Shown one piece after another: positions 25,850 to 35,711 of a stretch of 64,000 bases of DNA; the first letter of the stretch is position 1; every line of letters begins with the position of its first letter. The DNA is from WHSW01 sp963846165 (lineage in GTDB: Bacteria > Actinomycetota > Thermoleophilia > Solirubrobacterales > 70-9). The stretch covers positions 372,001-436,000 of the forward strand of contig CAWJUU010000007.1 in NCBI GenBank assembly GCA_963846165.1. Reading direction: 5' to 3'. Below the pieces are notes generated by a model. That model searched no databases, was not told the DNA's origin, and worked only from the letters and a program-made list of their open reading frames with translations. Made by a program: the position numbers and the translations under genes.

Positions 25850-26347
25850 CTGATCGCGATCCCGCACAGACTCGATCCCGAGCGCCTCCCTGACCACCTC
25901 GATCGCCTCTACCGCGCGGCCCTGGGATTGTGCGGATCCCGCGACGAGGCCGAGGACCTCGTTCAGGAGACCTGCGTCAGAGTGCTGGCGAAGCCGCGCT
26001 TCGTCCGCTCCGGCGACGACCTCGCTTACCTGGTGACCGTGCTTCGCAACGTCCACTACACGCGCCGGCGAGAGCAAGCGCGAAGGCCCGAGCTGCTGGG
26101 GGCCGAGGGGGACGTGGCCGCCTCCGAGCGCCCCTCGCCGCCGAGGCTCGACGCCTCCGTCGAGGCGCACGAGGCGCTTGCGGCCGTCGCGGGTCTGTCT
26201 CAGGAGTATCGCGACGCGGTCGTCGCCGTCGACCTCGCGGGGCTCAGCTACCGCGAGGCCGCGAAGGCGCTCGGGACGCGAGAGGGGACGATCATGAGCC
26301 GCCTCTATCGAGGACGCGCGCGGGTTGCCGAGGCGCTCGGTGATTGA
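25850..26347 (+). CDS. ECF-type RNA polymerase sigma factor
   Basis: About 165 residues. Region 2 is seen in LYRAALGLCGSRDEAEDLVQ and the following TCVRVLAKP, and region 4 in LSQEYRDAVVAVDLAGLSYR with the helix-turn-helix AAKALGTREGTIMSRLYRGR. The length is right for a minimal ECF factor. No ATG, GTG or TTG is available in the expected place: the frame runs from CTG 25850 (behind GGTGGGGG), so the start may be a rare CTG, or a base may be wrong in the sequence. It would direct transcription of a stress or envelope regulon and be held by the membrane protein encoded just upstream. Confidence 0.85.
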   Translation: MIAIPHRLDPERLPDHLDRLYRAALGLCGSRDEAEDLVQETCVRVLAKPRFVRSGDDLAYLVTVLRNVHYTRRREQARRPELLGAEGDVAASERPSPPRLDASVEAHEALAAVAGLSQEYRDAVVAVDLAGLSYREAAKALGTREGTIMSRLYRGRARVAEALGD

Positions 26348-26371
26348 TCGCCGAACGCGGAGCGACCGCTT

Positions 26372-26402
26372 CCGCCGCGCCCGGGTGATTCGGGCGCGGC
26401 GG
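26372..26402. terminator. Hairpin between convergent genes
   Basis: A perfect 12-bp stem, CCGCCGCGCCCG at 26372-26383 with its complement at 26391-26402, and a 7-nt loop. It lies 25 nt after the sigma-factor stop and 17 nt before the end of the convergent secreted-protein gene, so it can serve both. Confidence 0.75.
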
Positions 26403-26418
26403 ACTCGCGGTCACCAGG

Positions 26419-27558
26419 TCAGTCGTAGACCTTGATCGACTTGCGCACGGTCTTGGAGTTGCCCGCCCCGTCGGTCGCTTCGACCAGGAGCTGGACCTTG
26501 AACCGGTCCGGCGTCTCCTTGAGCAGCTTGCGCGCCGGCTTGAGCTTCAGCTTGCGCTCTCCTGCTGCCAACGCCAGCGACTTCTCGGCCAGGACGACCT
26601 CGTTCTTCTTGATCTCCACCGACCGAGCCGAGCCGAGCAGGCTGACCTCATAGGACGCCGCCTCGTCGGGGGTCAGCGTGAGCCTGAGGCCGCGAAGCAG
26701 CTTTGCCAACTCGAGCTTCTTCTTCGCGCCCTCGACATCGACCTGCGGGCCCTTGGTGTCGGGCTGTTCGGGCTGAATCGTCTGCGGCTCGCCGTAGATG
26801 AAGTCGTCCATGACGACGATGTCCGCCGCGCCACCCTGAGTGACGTCGGGGTTGCCGAGCGGTGCGGCGCCGGTGGTGATCCGAGCCAGCGCGGCGCGCT
26901 CACCCGCATCGAAGCGCACGCCCAGGAACGAGAACGTCTCGCTGCCGGCTGTCGCCGGCGCCTCCCAGATGCCGAGGCTCTCGCCATCGGCGGCGAGGAG
27001 CTCGAGCTTGGTCGGCCCGGCCTGATCGACATCGCTGAGCACGACGCCGAAGCCACTGGTTTCGGCGGCGGTGTTGGTGTTCGGGACGACGAACGTCGTA
27101 TCCGTGACGTTGGAACCGATCGGCGCGAACAACCGCTCGGGTGAGAACGGCGCAAACGCGTCGTCATAGCCCGGGTTCAGATCCGTGAACTCGACCAGGT
27201 CGGGATCGGCGTCGGGACTGCCGTTGTCGCTGTCGTCATCGCCCGAGACCTCGAAGCCCACGCCAGGGGTCGAGAACAGGGCACCGAGGTTGCGAAACTG
27301 GCCCTCGGGCATGAACGAAGGCGCTGCGCGCCCATCGGGAACGCCGTCCCACGCGATCTGGCGGCGACCGCTCTGGGCCGGCGGTCCGCCGGCGTTGTTG
27401 GTTCCCAGGTCATTGCGGAACTGATCGACGGCCGCCTGGATCGAGGCGGTGTTCGGCCCGGTGGCCTGGGTGACGACCGGGGCGGCGTCGGCGGCGGGAG
27501 CGAAGGCGGCGGTTGCCGCGAGCGCCCCCACCAGGCCGCTGATGCGTCGGAACTTCAT
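26419..27558 (-). CDS. Secreted protein of unknown function
   Basis: A 379-residue exported protein with ATG 27558 behind AAGGAGG. The signal peptide reads KFRRISGLVGALAATAAFAP and ends near ADAA. The mature region holds a conserved-looking beta domain (GRRQIAWDGVPDGRAAPSFM, GVGFEVSGDDDSDN, SGFGVVLSDVDQAGPTKLEL, LGVRFDAGERAALARI), which resembles extracellular PEP-CTERM-type or lectin-like domains that describe flower-like sandwich folds. The last 110 residues are Lys/Leu-rich (KKKLELAKLLRGLRL) and end in a beta strand set also seen in other secreted proteins of this genome. No sorting signal was found. Confidence 0.75.
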   Translation of the reverse strand: MKFRRISGLVGALAATAAFAPAADAAPVVTQATGPNTASIQAAVDQFRNDLGTNNAGGPPAQSGRRQIAWDGVPDGRAAPSFMPEGQFRNLGALFSTPGVGFEVSGDDDSDNGSPDADPDLVEFTDLNPGYDDAFAPFSPERLFAPIGSNVTDTTFVVPNTNTAAETSGFGVVLSDVDQAGPTKLELLAADGESLGIWEAPATAGSETFSFLGVRFDAGERAALARITTGAAPLGNPDVTQGGAADIVVMDDFIYGEPQTIQPEQPDTKGPQVDVEGAKKKLELAKLLRGLRLTLTPDEAASYEVSLLGSARSVEIKKNEVVLAEKSLALAAGERKLKLKPARKLLKETPDRFKVQLLVEATDGAGNSKTVRKSIKVYD

Positions 27559-27687
27559 GAGTCCTCCTTGGGTTGAACGGATGGGTTCATGTCTCCGAGG
27601 ACTCGTGCGGAGGCCGGCTATTCCTGCCTGGCGGGGCCAGCGTGACGCACATCACACCGGTGGCGGCAAAGGACGCGGCACAGAAGG

Positions 27688-27709
27688 GGGCCCGCCGACG
27701 GGCGGGCCC
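27688..27709. terminator. Hairpin after the inositol phosphate synthase gene
   Basis: GGGCCCGCC (27688-27696) pairs with GGCGGGCCC (27701-27709) around loop GACG. It lies 27 nt beyond the stop of the minus-strand ino1 gene and is probably its terminator. Confidence 0.65.
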
Positions 27710-27735
27710 TCGCTCAGGTCATGGTTGTCGCCGGG

Positions 27736-28935
27736 CTAGGCCGTTGACTCGGCCGCCGGCTCCTCGGCGACCTGCTCCGCCGGGGTGGCGGTCGGCTTGC
27801 GCGCGTACCTGGCGATGAACTGCTCGGTCTGGGTGCGAGCCTCGTCGTCGGGACGCTGCGTGTGCGGCGACTTCATCAGGTAGCTGGACGGGCCGTCGAG
27901 CTGGCCGGCGAGGCCGTTGTTGAGCGCCAGCTTGAGCAGCCGTACAGCATCGATCACGACCCCCGCCGAGTTCGGCGAGTCCCAGACCTCGAGCTTGAGC
28001 TCCACGGTCAGCGGCACGTCGCCGAAGGACTTGCCCTCGAGGCGGATGTGTGCCCACTTGCGGTCGGTCAGCCACGGCACGTAGTCGGAGGGGCCGACGT
28101 GGACGTCGCGCTCGGGAAGCTCGGTTCCCATCACCGAGGTGACCGCGTTGGTCTTTGAGACCTTCTTCGAGTCGAGGCGCTCGCGCTCGAGCATGTTGAA
28201 GAAGTCCATGTTCCCGCCGACGTTGAGCTGCGAGGTGTGCTGGAGCTCAACCCCGCGCTCGTGGAAGAGGCGGGCGAGCTGGCGGTGGACGATCGTCGCC
28301 CCGACCTGGGACTTGATGTCGTCGCCGATGATCGGCAGCCCGGCCTCGCTGAAGCGCTTGTCCCAGTAGTCCTCGCGGGCGATGAACACGGGCAGGCAGT
28401 TGACGAAGCCGACGTCCGCCTTGAGCGCCTGCTCGACGTACCACTTCGTCGCCTGCTCGGATCCGACCGGCAGGTAGCAGACGAGCACGTCCGCCTTCGA
28501 CTCCTTGAGGATGCCGACGATGTCCGCCGTCTCTCCCGGGGCCTTGGTGATCTTCTGCTTCAGGTACTTGCCGAGGCCGTCGTGGGTCATGCCCCGCTCG
28601 ACCTTGACCCCGAGGTTGGGCACATCGGCGAACTTGATCGTGTCGTTCTGACCGGACCAGATCGCCTCGGAGAGGTCCTTGCCGACCTTTTCCGAGTCGA
28701 TGTCGAAGGCGGCGACGAACTCAATGTCGCGGACGTGGTAGCCGCCGAGGTCGACATGCATCAGGCCCGGCACCTGCTCTGAGGGATCGGCGTCCTTGTA
28801 GTACTCGACGCCCTGAATGAAGCTGTTGGCGCAGTTGCCGACACCGACGATCGCGACGCGGACCTTGCCGTCGTCGGAGTGGCGCCCGTTTGTGGCTGTG
28901 GTCGCGCCGTCGGGGTGGCCGTTGGTCTCACTCAT
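27736..28935 (-). CDS. ino1: Inositol-3-phosphate synthase
   Basis: A 399-residue enzyme that converts glucose 6-phosphate to inositol 3-phosphate with NAD, supplying inositol for phosphatidylinositol and mycothiol. The NAD motif VAIVGVGNCANS follows a 22-residue polar N terminus. Family motifs include FDIDSEKVGKDLSEAI, LPVGSEQATKWYVEQAL, NCLPVFIA, GDDIKSQVGATIVHR, TSQLNVGGNMDF and SKTNAVTSV. The C-terminal tail (TATPAEQVAEEPAAESTA) is acidic and likely disordered. It is the last gene of a minus-strand set with a PAP2-type enzyme and a phosphatidyltransferase, which together suit inositol-lipid synthesis. Confidence 0.93.
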   Translation of the reverse strand: MSETNGHPDGATTATNGRHSDDGKVRVAIVGVGNCANSFIQGVEYYKDADPSEQVPGLMHVDLGGYHVRDIEFVAAFDIDSEKVGKDLSEAIWSGQNDTIKFADVPNLGVKVERGMTHDGLGKYLKQKITKAPGETADIVGILKESKADVLVCYLPVGSEQATKWYVEQALKADVGFVNCLPVFIAREDYWDKRFSEAGLPIIGDDIKSQVGATIVHRQLARLFHERGVELQHTSQLNVGGNMDFFNMLERERLDSKKVSKTNAVTSVMGTELPERDVHVGPSDYVPWLTDRKWAHIRLEGKSFGDVPLTVELKLEVWDSPNSAGVVIDAVRLLKLALNNGLAGQLDGPSSYLMKSPHTQRPDDEARTQTEQFIARYARKPTATPAEQVAEEPAAESTA

Positions 28936-28996
28936 GCGAAGGGATCCTCCAAGCGGGGGCGGGTGGAAGGCGAACTACCCGCGATTCACGGTTTGG

Positions 28997-29626
28997 TTAC
29001 ATCTCGGACGCCTCGCGCGCCTTCAACTCACCACGGACGTGCCAGACGCGCTGGCCTACGGTGAACGCGGTCAGCCCGGCCATCGCGTAGATCGATGCTG
29101 GAAGCAGATCGACGTCGTTGATCAGGTCGCCTGCGCCGAACACGAGGCCGATGGAAAGTAGCACCACGCGAACGGGGCGAGTCGCGATCCCGACCTTGCA
29201 CTCGACACCGAGCGCCTCCGCGCGGGCGCGGGTATAGGAGACCATCAGCGAGCCGAGCACGGTGAGCACGCACGCGGCCGCGGGCACGCCGTCGCCGTTG
29301 TCGGCGAAGTAGAAGGCGACCGCGGTCAGCACTACCCCCTCCTCGATCCGGTCCAGGGTCGAGTCGAGGAAGGCGCCGAACAGGGTCCCCTTGCCGGACA
29401 TCCGCGAGTAGCGGCCGTCGAGCGTGTCCATCACCGAGCCGACGATGAACGCGACGCCGCCGAGGAAGAAGAGCTCGTCGAGGATCAGGACCGCCGCCGC
29501 CAGGTTGAGCACCAGGCCGGTGATCGAGATCGCGTTCGGCGTCAGCCGGGATTCGATCAGCCGATCGCGGGCGTATCCCCGCCACTCGGCCGCGGTCCTC
29601 GGCTGTGCGCGGTCGTCGCCTGAGAT
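28997..29626 (-). CDS. CDP-alcohol phosphatidyltransferase, probably phosphatidylinositol-phosphate synthase
   Basis: The signature of the family, DG-x2-(A/S)R-x8-G-x3-D-x3-D, is present as DTLDGRYSRMSGKG then LFGAFLDSTLDR. Hydrophobic spans around it fit six membrane helices. Next to ino1, the likely acceptor is inositol 3-phosphate and the donor CDP-diacylglycerol. The 5' end is unclear. Protein-like sequence (AEWRGYARDRLIESRLTPNA) extends upstream to about 29626, just after the stop of the PAP2 gene, yet no ATG, GTG or TTG occurs there. The first standard start is GTG 29512, which would remove the first amphipathic helix. A base error near 29624-29626 (ATC for a start) would explain this. 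Confidence 0.8.
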   Translation of the reverse strand: MSGDDRAQPRTAAEWRGYARDRLIESRLTPNAISITGLVLNLAAAVLILDELFFLGGVAFIVGSVMDTLDGRYSRMSGKGTLFGAFLDSTLDRIEEGVVLTAVAFYFADNGDGVPAAACVLTVLGSLMVSYTRARAEALGVECKVGIATRPVRVVLLSIGLVFGAGDLINDVDLLPASIYAMAGLTAFTVGQRVWHVRGELKAREASEM

Positions 29627-29641
29627 GGTCGTGACGCTACT

Positions 29642-30418
29642 TCAGACGGTGGCTTCGCGCGAGGGCTCGGGCCACGACCAGGCTTCCGGGCGGAGCCTGG
29701 CGAGGGCGCGCGCGGCGACCGCCGCGAGGCAGGCGACGGCGGCGCCGGCGGCGGCGTCTAGCCAGAAGTGGTTGCCGGTGACGACGATGACGAAGAAGAC
29801 CACGAGCGGGTACACCGACCACAGCGATCTCGAGAGCAGATGGCGTGAGAGGGCCATGCCCGGGACCGCGATCATGAGCGCGAAGGCGATGTGCATGCTC
29901 GGCACCGCGGCGTACTGGTTGACGAGCACGCCGATCGTGCCCGAGTCCTGAGCCGACCCGGTAAAGGACGCGATCGTGTCGGTGAACCCCTCGGAGGCGA
30001 AGAAGCGCGGCGGCGCGGTCGGATAGAGCGCGTAGCCGACCAGGCCGAGCGCCATCGCGACCATGAACATGTTGCGCACGAAGTAGAAGTGATCGTTGCG
30101 GAACAGGTAGAGCCAGGCGAGGAAGCCGGTCGTGATCACGAAGTGCGAGTTCAGGTACATGAAGTTCGCGAACTCGATCAGCCAAGACGCGTGGTCGATC
30201 AGTGCCTGTTGCAGGCCCGACTCGAAGAAGCTGCCGAGCGAGCGCTCGGCGTCGATCAGGCGCTCGGCATTGGCGAAGGCGACGTCGGCGCCTGAGTCGG
30301 TTGCGCCGCGAACGAGCTGGTAGGCGGTGTAGGCGAGGAAAAAGAGCAGGAACTGACGCCCGGCATCGAGCCAGCCCTGTGGAAGAACGCCGTTGATCCT
30401 TGCCCTAAGCGCACGCAC
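29642..30418 (-). CDS. PAP2-superfamily membrane phosphatase/transferase
   Basis: A 258-residue membrane protein. Six hydrophobic stretches are visible, among them FLLFFLAYTAYQLV and VYPLVVFFVIVVTGN. PAP2 motifs appear late: SMHIAFAL with the catalytic histidine of motif II, and GNHFWLDAAAGA for motif III; a PTAPPRFF segment precedes them. This arrangement is that of the AUR1/inositol-phosphorylceramide-synthase-like group. It begins an apparent operon with the phosphatidyltransferase and ino1, only 15 nt from the next gene, suggesting a role in inositol-lipid turnover. The actual reaction cannot be decided from sequence. Confidence 0.83.
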   Translation of the reverse strand: MRALRARINGVLPQGWLDAGRQFLLFFLAYTAYQLVRGATDSGADVAFANAERLIDAERSLGSFFESGLQQALIDHASWLIEFANFMYLNSHFVITTGFLAWLYLFRNDHFYFVRNMFMVAMALGLVGYALYPTAPPRFFASEGFTDTIASFTGSAQDSGTIGVLVNQYAAVPSMHIAFALMIAVPGMALSRHLLSRSLWSVYPLVVFFVIVVTGNHFWLDAAAGAAVACLAAVAARALARLRPEAWSWPEPSREATV

Positions 30419-30487
30419 GAGTGCTGCCGGATTCTAAACGGGCCTCGCCGGGCGGTCGGTGCGGCTAACCGGCCATATCCTGGCGGG

Positions 30488-31192
30488 GTGACGGCAGGAT
30501 GGACCGAGACCAAGTCGTGGCGGCGACCGCCGCGAGCGCGGGTACGGGCGATCCGCGACCGCCTGCGCGAGCTATACGGCCAACCGGTCAACCACCCGCA
30601 CGGCCACCCGATCGCCGAGCTGGTGCGGACCGTGCTCTCGCAGAACACCAACGACCGCAACCGCGACGTCGCCTACGAGCGGCTGCGTGAGCGTTTCCCG
30701 ACCTGGGAGCAGGTCCGCGACGCGCCACTGAGCGAGGTCGAGGAAGCGATCCGCCCCGGTGGCCTCTCGCAGACGAAGGCGCCGCGGATCCAGGAGATCC
30801 TTCGACGCCTGCCGCGGGAGGGCACCGCGCCGACCCTCGACTGGCTTGCGGCCGCGGACCGCGACGAGGCGCTCGAGTACCTGGTCGCGCTTCCCGGCGT
30901 CGGGCGCAAGACGGCCGCCTGCGTGATGATCTTCGCCCTCGGCCGGCCCGAGATCCCGGTCGACACGCACGTCTACCGGGTCGGCGGGCGCCTGGGCCTG
31001 TTCCCGCCCCGGGCCTCGTTCGAGCGCGCCCACGACGAGATGCTGCGGGTCACCGACCCCGATGATGCCTACGAGCTGCACATGAACCTGATCACCCACG
31101 GTCGCCGGGTCTGCCGTCCGGCGCCCCGCTGCGAGGAGTGCGCGCTGCGGCGCATGTGCCCGTGGTTCCGCCAGCGTCGGGCGGCTGGCTGA
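30488..31192 (+). CDS. nth: Endonuclease III-family DNA glycosylase/AP lyase
   Basis: A 234-residue HhH-GPD repair enzyme starting at GTG 30488. The helix-hairpin-helix LPGVGRKTA carries the catalytic lysine, and the catalytic aspartate lies in VDTHVYRVGGRLGL. The 4Fe-4S cluster cysteines are spaced C-x6-C-x2-C-x5-C in CRPAPRCEECALRRMC. It would remove oxidised pyrimidines and cut the abasic site. The N-terminal 35 residues are basic and variable. It is divergent from the PAP2 gene and followed after 18 nt by a cytochrome gene with which it may share a transcript. Confidence 0.92.
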   Translation: MTAGWTETKSWRRPPRARVRAIRDRLRELYGQPVNHPHGHPIAELVRTVLSQNTNDRNRDVAYERLRERFPTWEQVRDAPLSEVEEAIRPGGLSQTKAPRIQEILRRLPREGTAPTLDWLAAADRDEALEYLVALPGVGRKTAACVMIFALGRPEIPVDTHVYRVGGRLGLFPPRASFERAHDEMLRVTDPDDAYELHMNLITHGRRVCRPAPRCEECALRRMCPWFRQRRAAG

Positions 31193-31210
31193 GCCGGTAG
31201 GTTTCCCGCC

Positions 31211-31672
31211 GTGAGCAAGCGTCCCTTCGTCGTCTTCGGGATCTTCGCCGCGGTCTGCGTGCTCGTGATCCCGTTCATGGCCCTGCAAAAGGAGGGCGAC
31301 GAAGCGGCGGCGATCGTCAAGGTCGAGCCGGCGGACGAGGACTCGAAGGAGATCTTCGACAACAACTGCGGCCAATGCCACACGCTCGCGGCGGCGGGCA
31401 CCGACGGCGTCGTCGGCCCCAACCTCGACGACCTGCTCGTGACCACGGGCCAGAACAGCGCCGACCTCTATCCGGGCAGCTACCCGCGCGTCCTGCAGGC
31501 GATCACCTGCGGAGTCGGCGGCAGGATGCCGGAGTCGATCCTGCTCGGCGAGGAGGCGAAGGACGTTGCCGCCTTCGTGGCCGCATATGCGGGCCAGATC
31601 GACAAGGGGCCGGTGGTGGATCTCGAGACCGCGGAGAAGCCGGAGCCGTCGGACTGCGTGCCGGCGCAATAG
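31211..31672 (+). CDS. Membrane-anchored c-type cytochrome
   Basis: A 153-residue protein starting at GTG 31211. The N-terminal hydrophobic segment (FVVFGIFAAVCVLVIPFMAL) acts as an anchor without an obvious cleavage site. The heme-attachment motif CGQCH is at about residues 54-58, and a candidate distal Met lies in GGRMPES, followed by EEAKDVAAFVAAYAG typical of class I cytochrome c. The C-terminal 25 residues are acidic. It likely carries electrons on the outer face of the membrane; no oxidase subunits are adjacent. Confidence 0.87.
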   Translation: MSKRPFVVFGIFAAVCVLVIPFMALQKEGDEAAAIVKVEPADEDSKEIFDNNCGQCHTLAAAGTDGVVGPNLDDLLVTTGQNSADLYPGSYPRVLQAITCGVGGRMPESILLGEEAKDVAAFVAAYAGQIDKGPVVDLETAEKPEPSDCVPAQ

Positions 31673-31717
31673 GCGCCGGCGCTGGGCTGGTGGCGTTGCG
31701 CTCGGGCTAGTGGCGTT

Positions 31718-31991
31718 CCGCTCGGGCCGGGGCGGAGTGCGACGCCCGGTCGGTTTCAGTGAGGGAGGGTGGTTCGGTTTGGCGCGAGCGCTCTCGGTCG
31801 GCCTCGAGGTCACAAACCTCGGCCTCAATGCCTCGCCAAGCTCTGACGGCGGGTTAGTGCTCTATGACGACAACAACCTCGGCCTCGACGCCGCGGCACG
31901 GTTGAGGCCGAGGTTTGTGACCTGCGCTCGCACCCACACCCTCCCTCGCTGACACCGAATCCCGCCTCGCGCTCGGCGACGGCCCGAGCGG
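31718..31991. repeat. Large imperfect palindromic element in the 432-base gap before dnaK
   Basis: A perfect 22-bp inverted repeat (31807-31828 against 31902-31923) forms the core. The match continues outward with gaps: CAGTGAGGGAGGGTG-like sequence at 31758-31771 mirrors CACCCTCCCTCGCTG at 31937-31951, and CCGCTCGGGCCG at 31718-31729 mirrors its complement at 31980-31991. A partial third copy of the core (CCTCGGCCTC) lies in the central loop near 31877-31887. No transposase or target duplication is seen. The remainder of the gap holds a two-copy direct repeat of about 20 bp (31690-31729) and the dnaK promoter. Confidence 0.7.
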
Positions 31992-32029
31992 GACACCACC
32001 GGGCCGTCCCCCCGCACGAGCAAGACACG

Positions 32030-32073
32030 TTGGCGATACGCATACATCTGCTAGCCTCTGGCTTAGATTTCTT
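32030..32073 (+). promoter_or_regulatory. Probable dnaK promoter and HspR-type operator
   Basis: A -35-like TTGGCG (32030-32035) and -10-like TAGCCT (32052-32057) are 16 nt apart. They are followed at once by CTTAGATTTCTT (32062-32073), a 12-mer found again in front of clpB. Because hspR is the last gene of the operon, this shared sequence is a likely repressor site. It differs from the classical HAIR consensus, so the assignment is inference. Confidence 0.5.
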
Positions 32074-32104
32074 AGAACCTGAGATAGAAGGAGCGGGCTG
32101 AACA

Positions 32105-33989
<1,885 letters not shown>

Positions 33990-34006
<17 letters not shown>

Positions 34007-34592
34007 GCCCGAGCACGCAGGCAGCAGGCAGCAGGCGGAGCAGGAGCGTGCTGCCGCTGCGCGTCCCGAAGCCGATCTGGTCGGCGACGAGCTAGAAGAG
34101 CTGGTCGCCGGCCTGAAGCGCGAGCGGGACGAGTACCTCAACCTCGCCCAGCGGGCAAAGGCCGACTTCGAGAACTACCGCAAGCGCGCGGCGCGCGAGA
34201 GCGCCGAGGCCGAGCGGCGCGGCAGGGCGGCGCTGGCGCGCGAGTTGCTGCCCTCGATCGACAACCTCGAGCGCGCACTTCGCGCAGCCGGGGTCGACCC
34301 GGCGACCGGCGGCGCGGGGGGTGAGCCACCGAGCGAGGAAGTCTCGGCTCACGAGGCGCTAGCGCGAGGCGTGGCCCTCGTCCACGGCGAGCTGCAGGCG
34401 ACGCTGAAGCGCGCCGGGGTCGAGTCCTATGACCCGACGGGCGAGCGCTTCGACCCGACCCTGCACGAGGCGATCTCGACCCGACCCGATGGCGACGGCG
34501 TCGCGGCCGGCACGATCGTCGAGACGCTCGAGCGCGGCTACCGGCTCGACGGTCAGGTGCTCCGTCCCGCCCGGGTCGTGGTCAGCGAGTAG
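33990..34592 (+). CDS. grpE: Nucleotide exchange factor GrpE
   Basis: A 200-residue protein with ATG 33990 inside the end of dnaK. After a Gln/Ala/Arg-rich N terminus comes the long coiled coil (LKRERDEYLNLAQRAKADFE and NYRKRAARESAEAERRG), the helical bundle LLPSIDNLERAL, and the C-terminal beta domain (YDPTGERFDPTLHEAIST, GTIVETLERGYRLDG, LRPARVVVSE). These match GrpE, which releases ADP from DnaK. An inserted Gly-rich loop lies at about residues 100-115. The dnaJ gene follows after 12 nt. Confidence 0.95.
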
Positions 34593-34604
34593 GGGGCGAT
34601 CCGG

Positions 34605-35711
34605 ATGGCCGGCGATTTCTACGAGGTGCTCGGCGTCGGTCGCGGCGCCTCAGCCGAGGAGATCAAGAAGGCGTACCGCAAGCTTGCGCGCGAGTACCAC
34701 CCCGATCGCAATCCCGATGACCCGAAGGCCGAGGAGCGGTTCAAGCAGGTCCAGGAGGCCTACGACACGCTCGCCGACCCCGAGAAGCGCCAGCAATACG
34801 ACGCCGGCGGCAGGTTCGCCGGCTTCGGCGCCGGCGGCGCCGGTCCGGGCGCCGTTGCCCACGACATCGGCGACATCTTCTCGACCCTGTTTCGGCGTGG
34901 AGGGCCGGGTCCGCAGCAGGCCGTGCGCGGGCGCGACCTCGAGACCGAGGTGCGCCTGAGCTTCGACCAGGCGATGCAGGGGACGGAGATCCCGGTCACG
35001 GTCCCGAAGCAGGCGAGCTGCAAGACCTGCAGTGGCACGGGCGCGAAGCCGGGCACCGCGCCGGTCGTCTGCCCGCGCTGCGATGGACGAGGGATCGACT
35101 CCGAGAGCCAGGGCTTCTTCTCGATCAGCCAGCCGTGCCCGCGCTGCGGTGGCGCCGGCCAGGTGATCGAAGACCCGTGCCCGACCTGCGGCGGCTCGGG
35201 GCTGACGATGCAGCGCAAGCGCTACCGCGTCCGGATCCCCGCCGGCGTCCATGACGGCAGCCGGATCCGAGTCCGCGGGAAGGGCGAGGACGGACCGCGC
35301 GGGGCCCCGCCCGGCGATCTCTACGTCGTCACCCGGGTCGCGCCGTCTCCGGTCTTCCGCCAGCGCTCGGACGGCAACCTCGAGGTCAAGGTCCCGATCA
35401 CGATCGCGGAGGCGATCCAGGGGGCCACCGTGGAGGTGCCGACGCTGAACGGCTCGAAGCGCATCCGCGTGCCCGCCGGCACCCAACATGGAACCGTCCA
35501 GCGCCTGCGCGGCGAGGGCCCGCCGAAGGCGGGTGACCGGTCGCGCGGCGACATCCTCTACCGGCTCGAGGTGCAAATGCCGCGCACACTCACCGACGAG
35601 CAGCGCAAGGCACTCGATGCGTTCGCCGAGGCGATCAACGACCACGACCCGCGCGAGCGGCTGTTGCGCGATGCGTCCGCTGCCTCGTCGAAGGTAGGCG
35701 AGTCCGAATGA
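34605..35711 (+). CDS. dnaJ: Chaperone DnaJ (Hsp40)
   Basis: A 368-residue type I DnaJ. The J domain (residues 1-70) has the HPD motif in REYHPDRNPDD. A Gly-rich region follows (GRFAGFGAGGAGPGAV). The zinc-finger domain carries four CxxCxGxG-type repeats: CKTCSGTG, CPRCDGRG, CPRCGGAG and CPTCGGSG. Two C-terminal substrate domains contain GSRIRVRGKGEDGPRG and IAEAIQGATVEVPTLNG. It delivers substrates to DnaK. The stop overlaps the hspR start by 4 nt. Confidence 0.96.
   Translation: MAGDFYEVLGVGRGASAEEIKKAYRKLAREYHPDRNPDDPKAEERFKQVQEAYDTLADPEKRQQYDAGGRFAGFGAGGAGPGAVAHDIGDIFSTLFRRGGPGPQQAVRGRDLETEVRLSFDQAMQGTEIPVTVPKQASCKTCSGTGAKPGTAPVVCPRCDGRGIDSESQGFFSISQPCPRCGGAGQVIEDPCPTCGGSGLTMQRKRYRVRIPAGVHDGSRIRVRGKGEDGPRGAPPGDLYVVTRVAPSPVFRQRSDGNLEVKVPITIAEAIQGATVEVPTLNGSKRIRVPAGTQHGTVQRLRGEGPPKAGDRSRGDILYRLEVQMPRTLTDEQRKALDAFAEAINDHDPRERLLRDASAASSKVGESE

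Noticed and set aside
31718..31991. CRISPR array or insertion sequence at the palindrome before dnaK
   Set aside because: Only two inverted arms and one partial copy; there are no regularly spaced direct repeats, no cas genes and no transposase.
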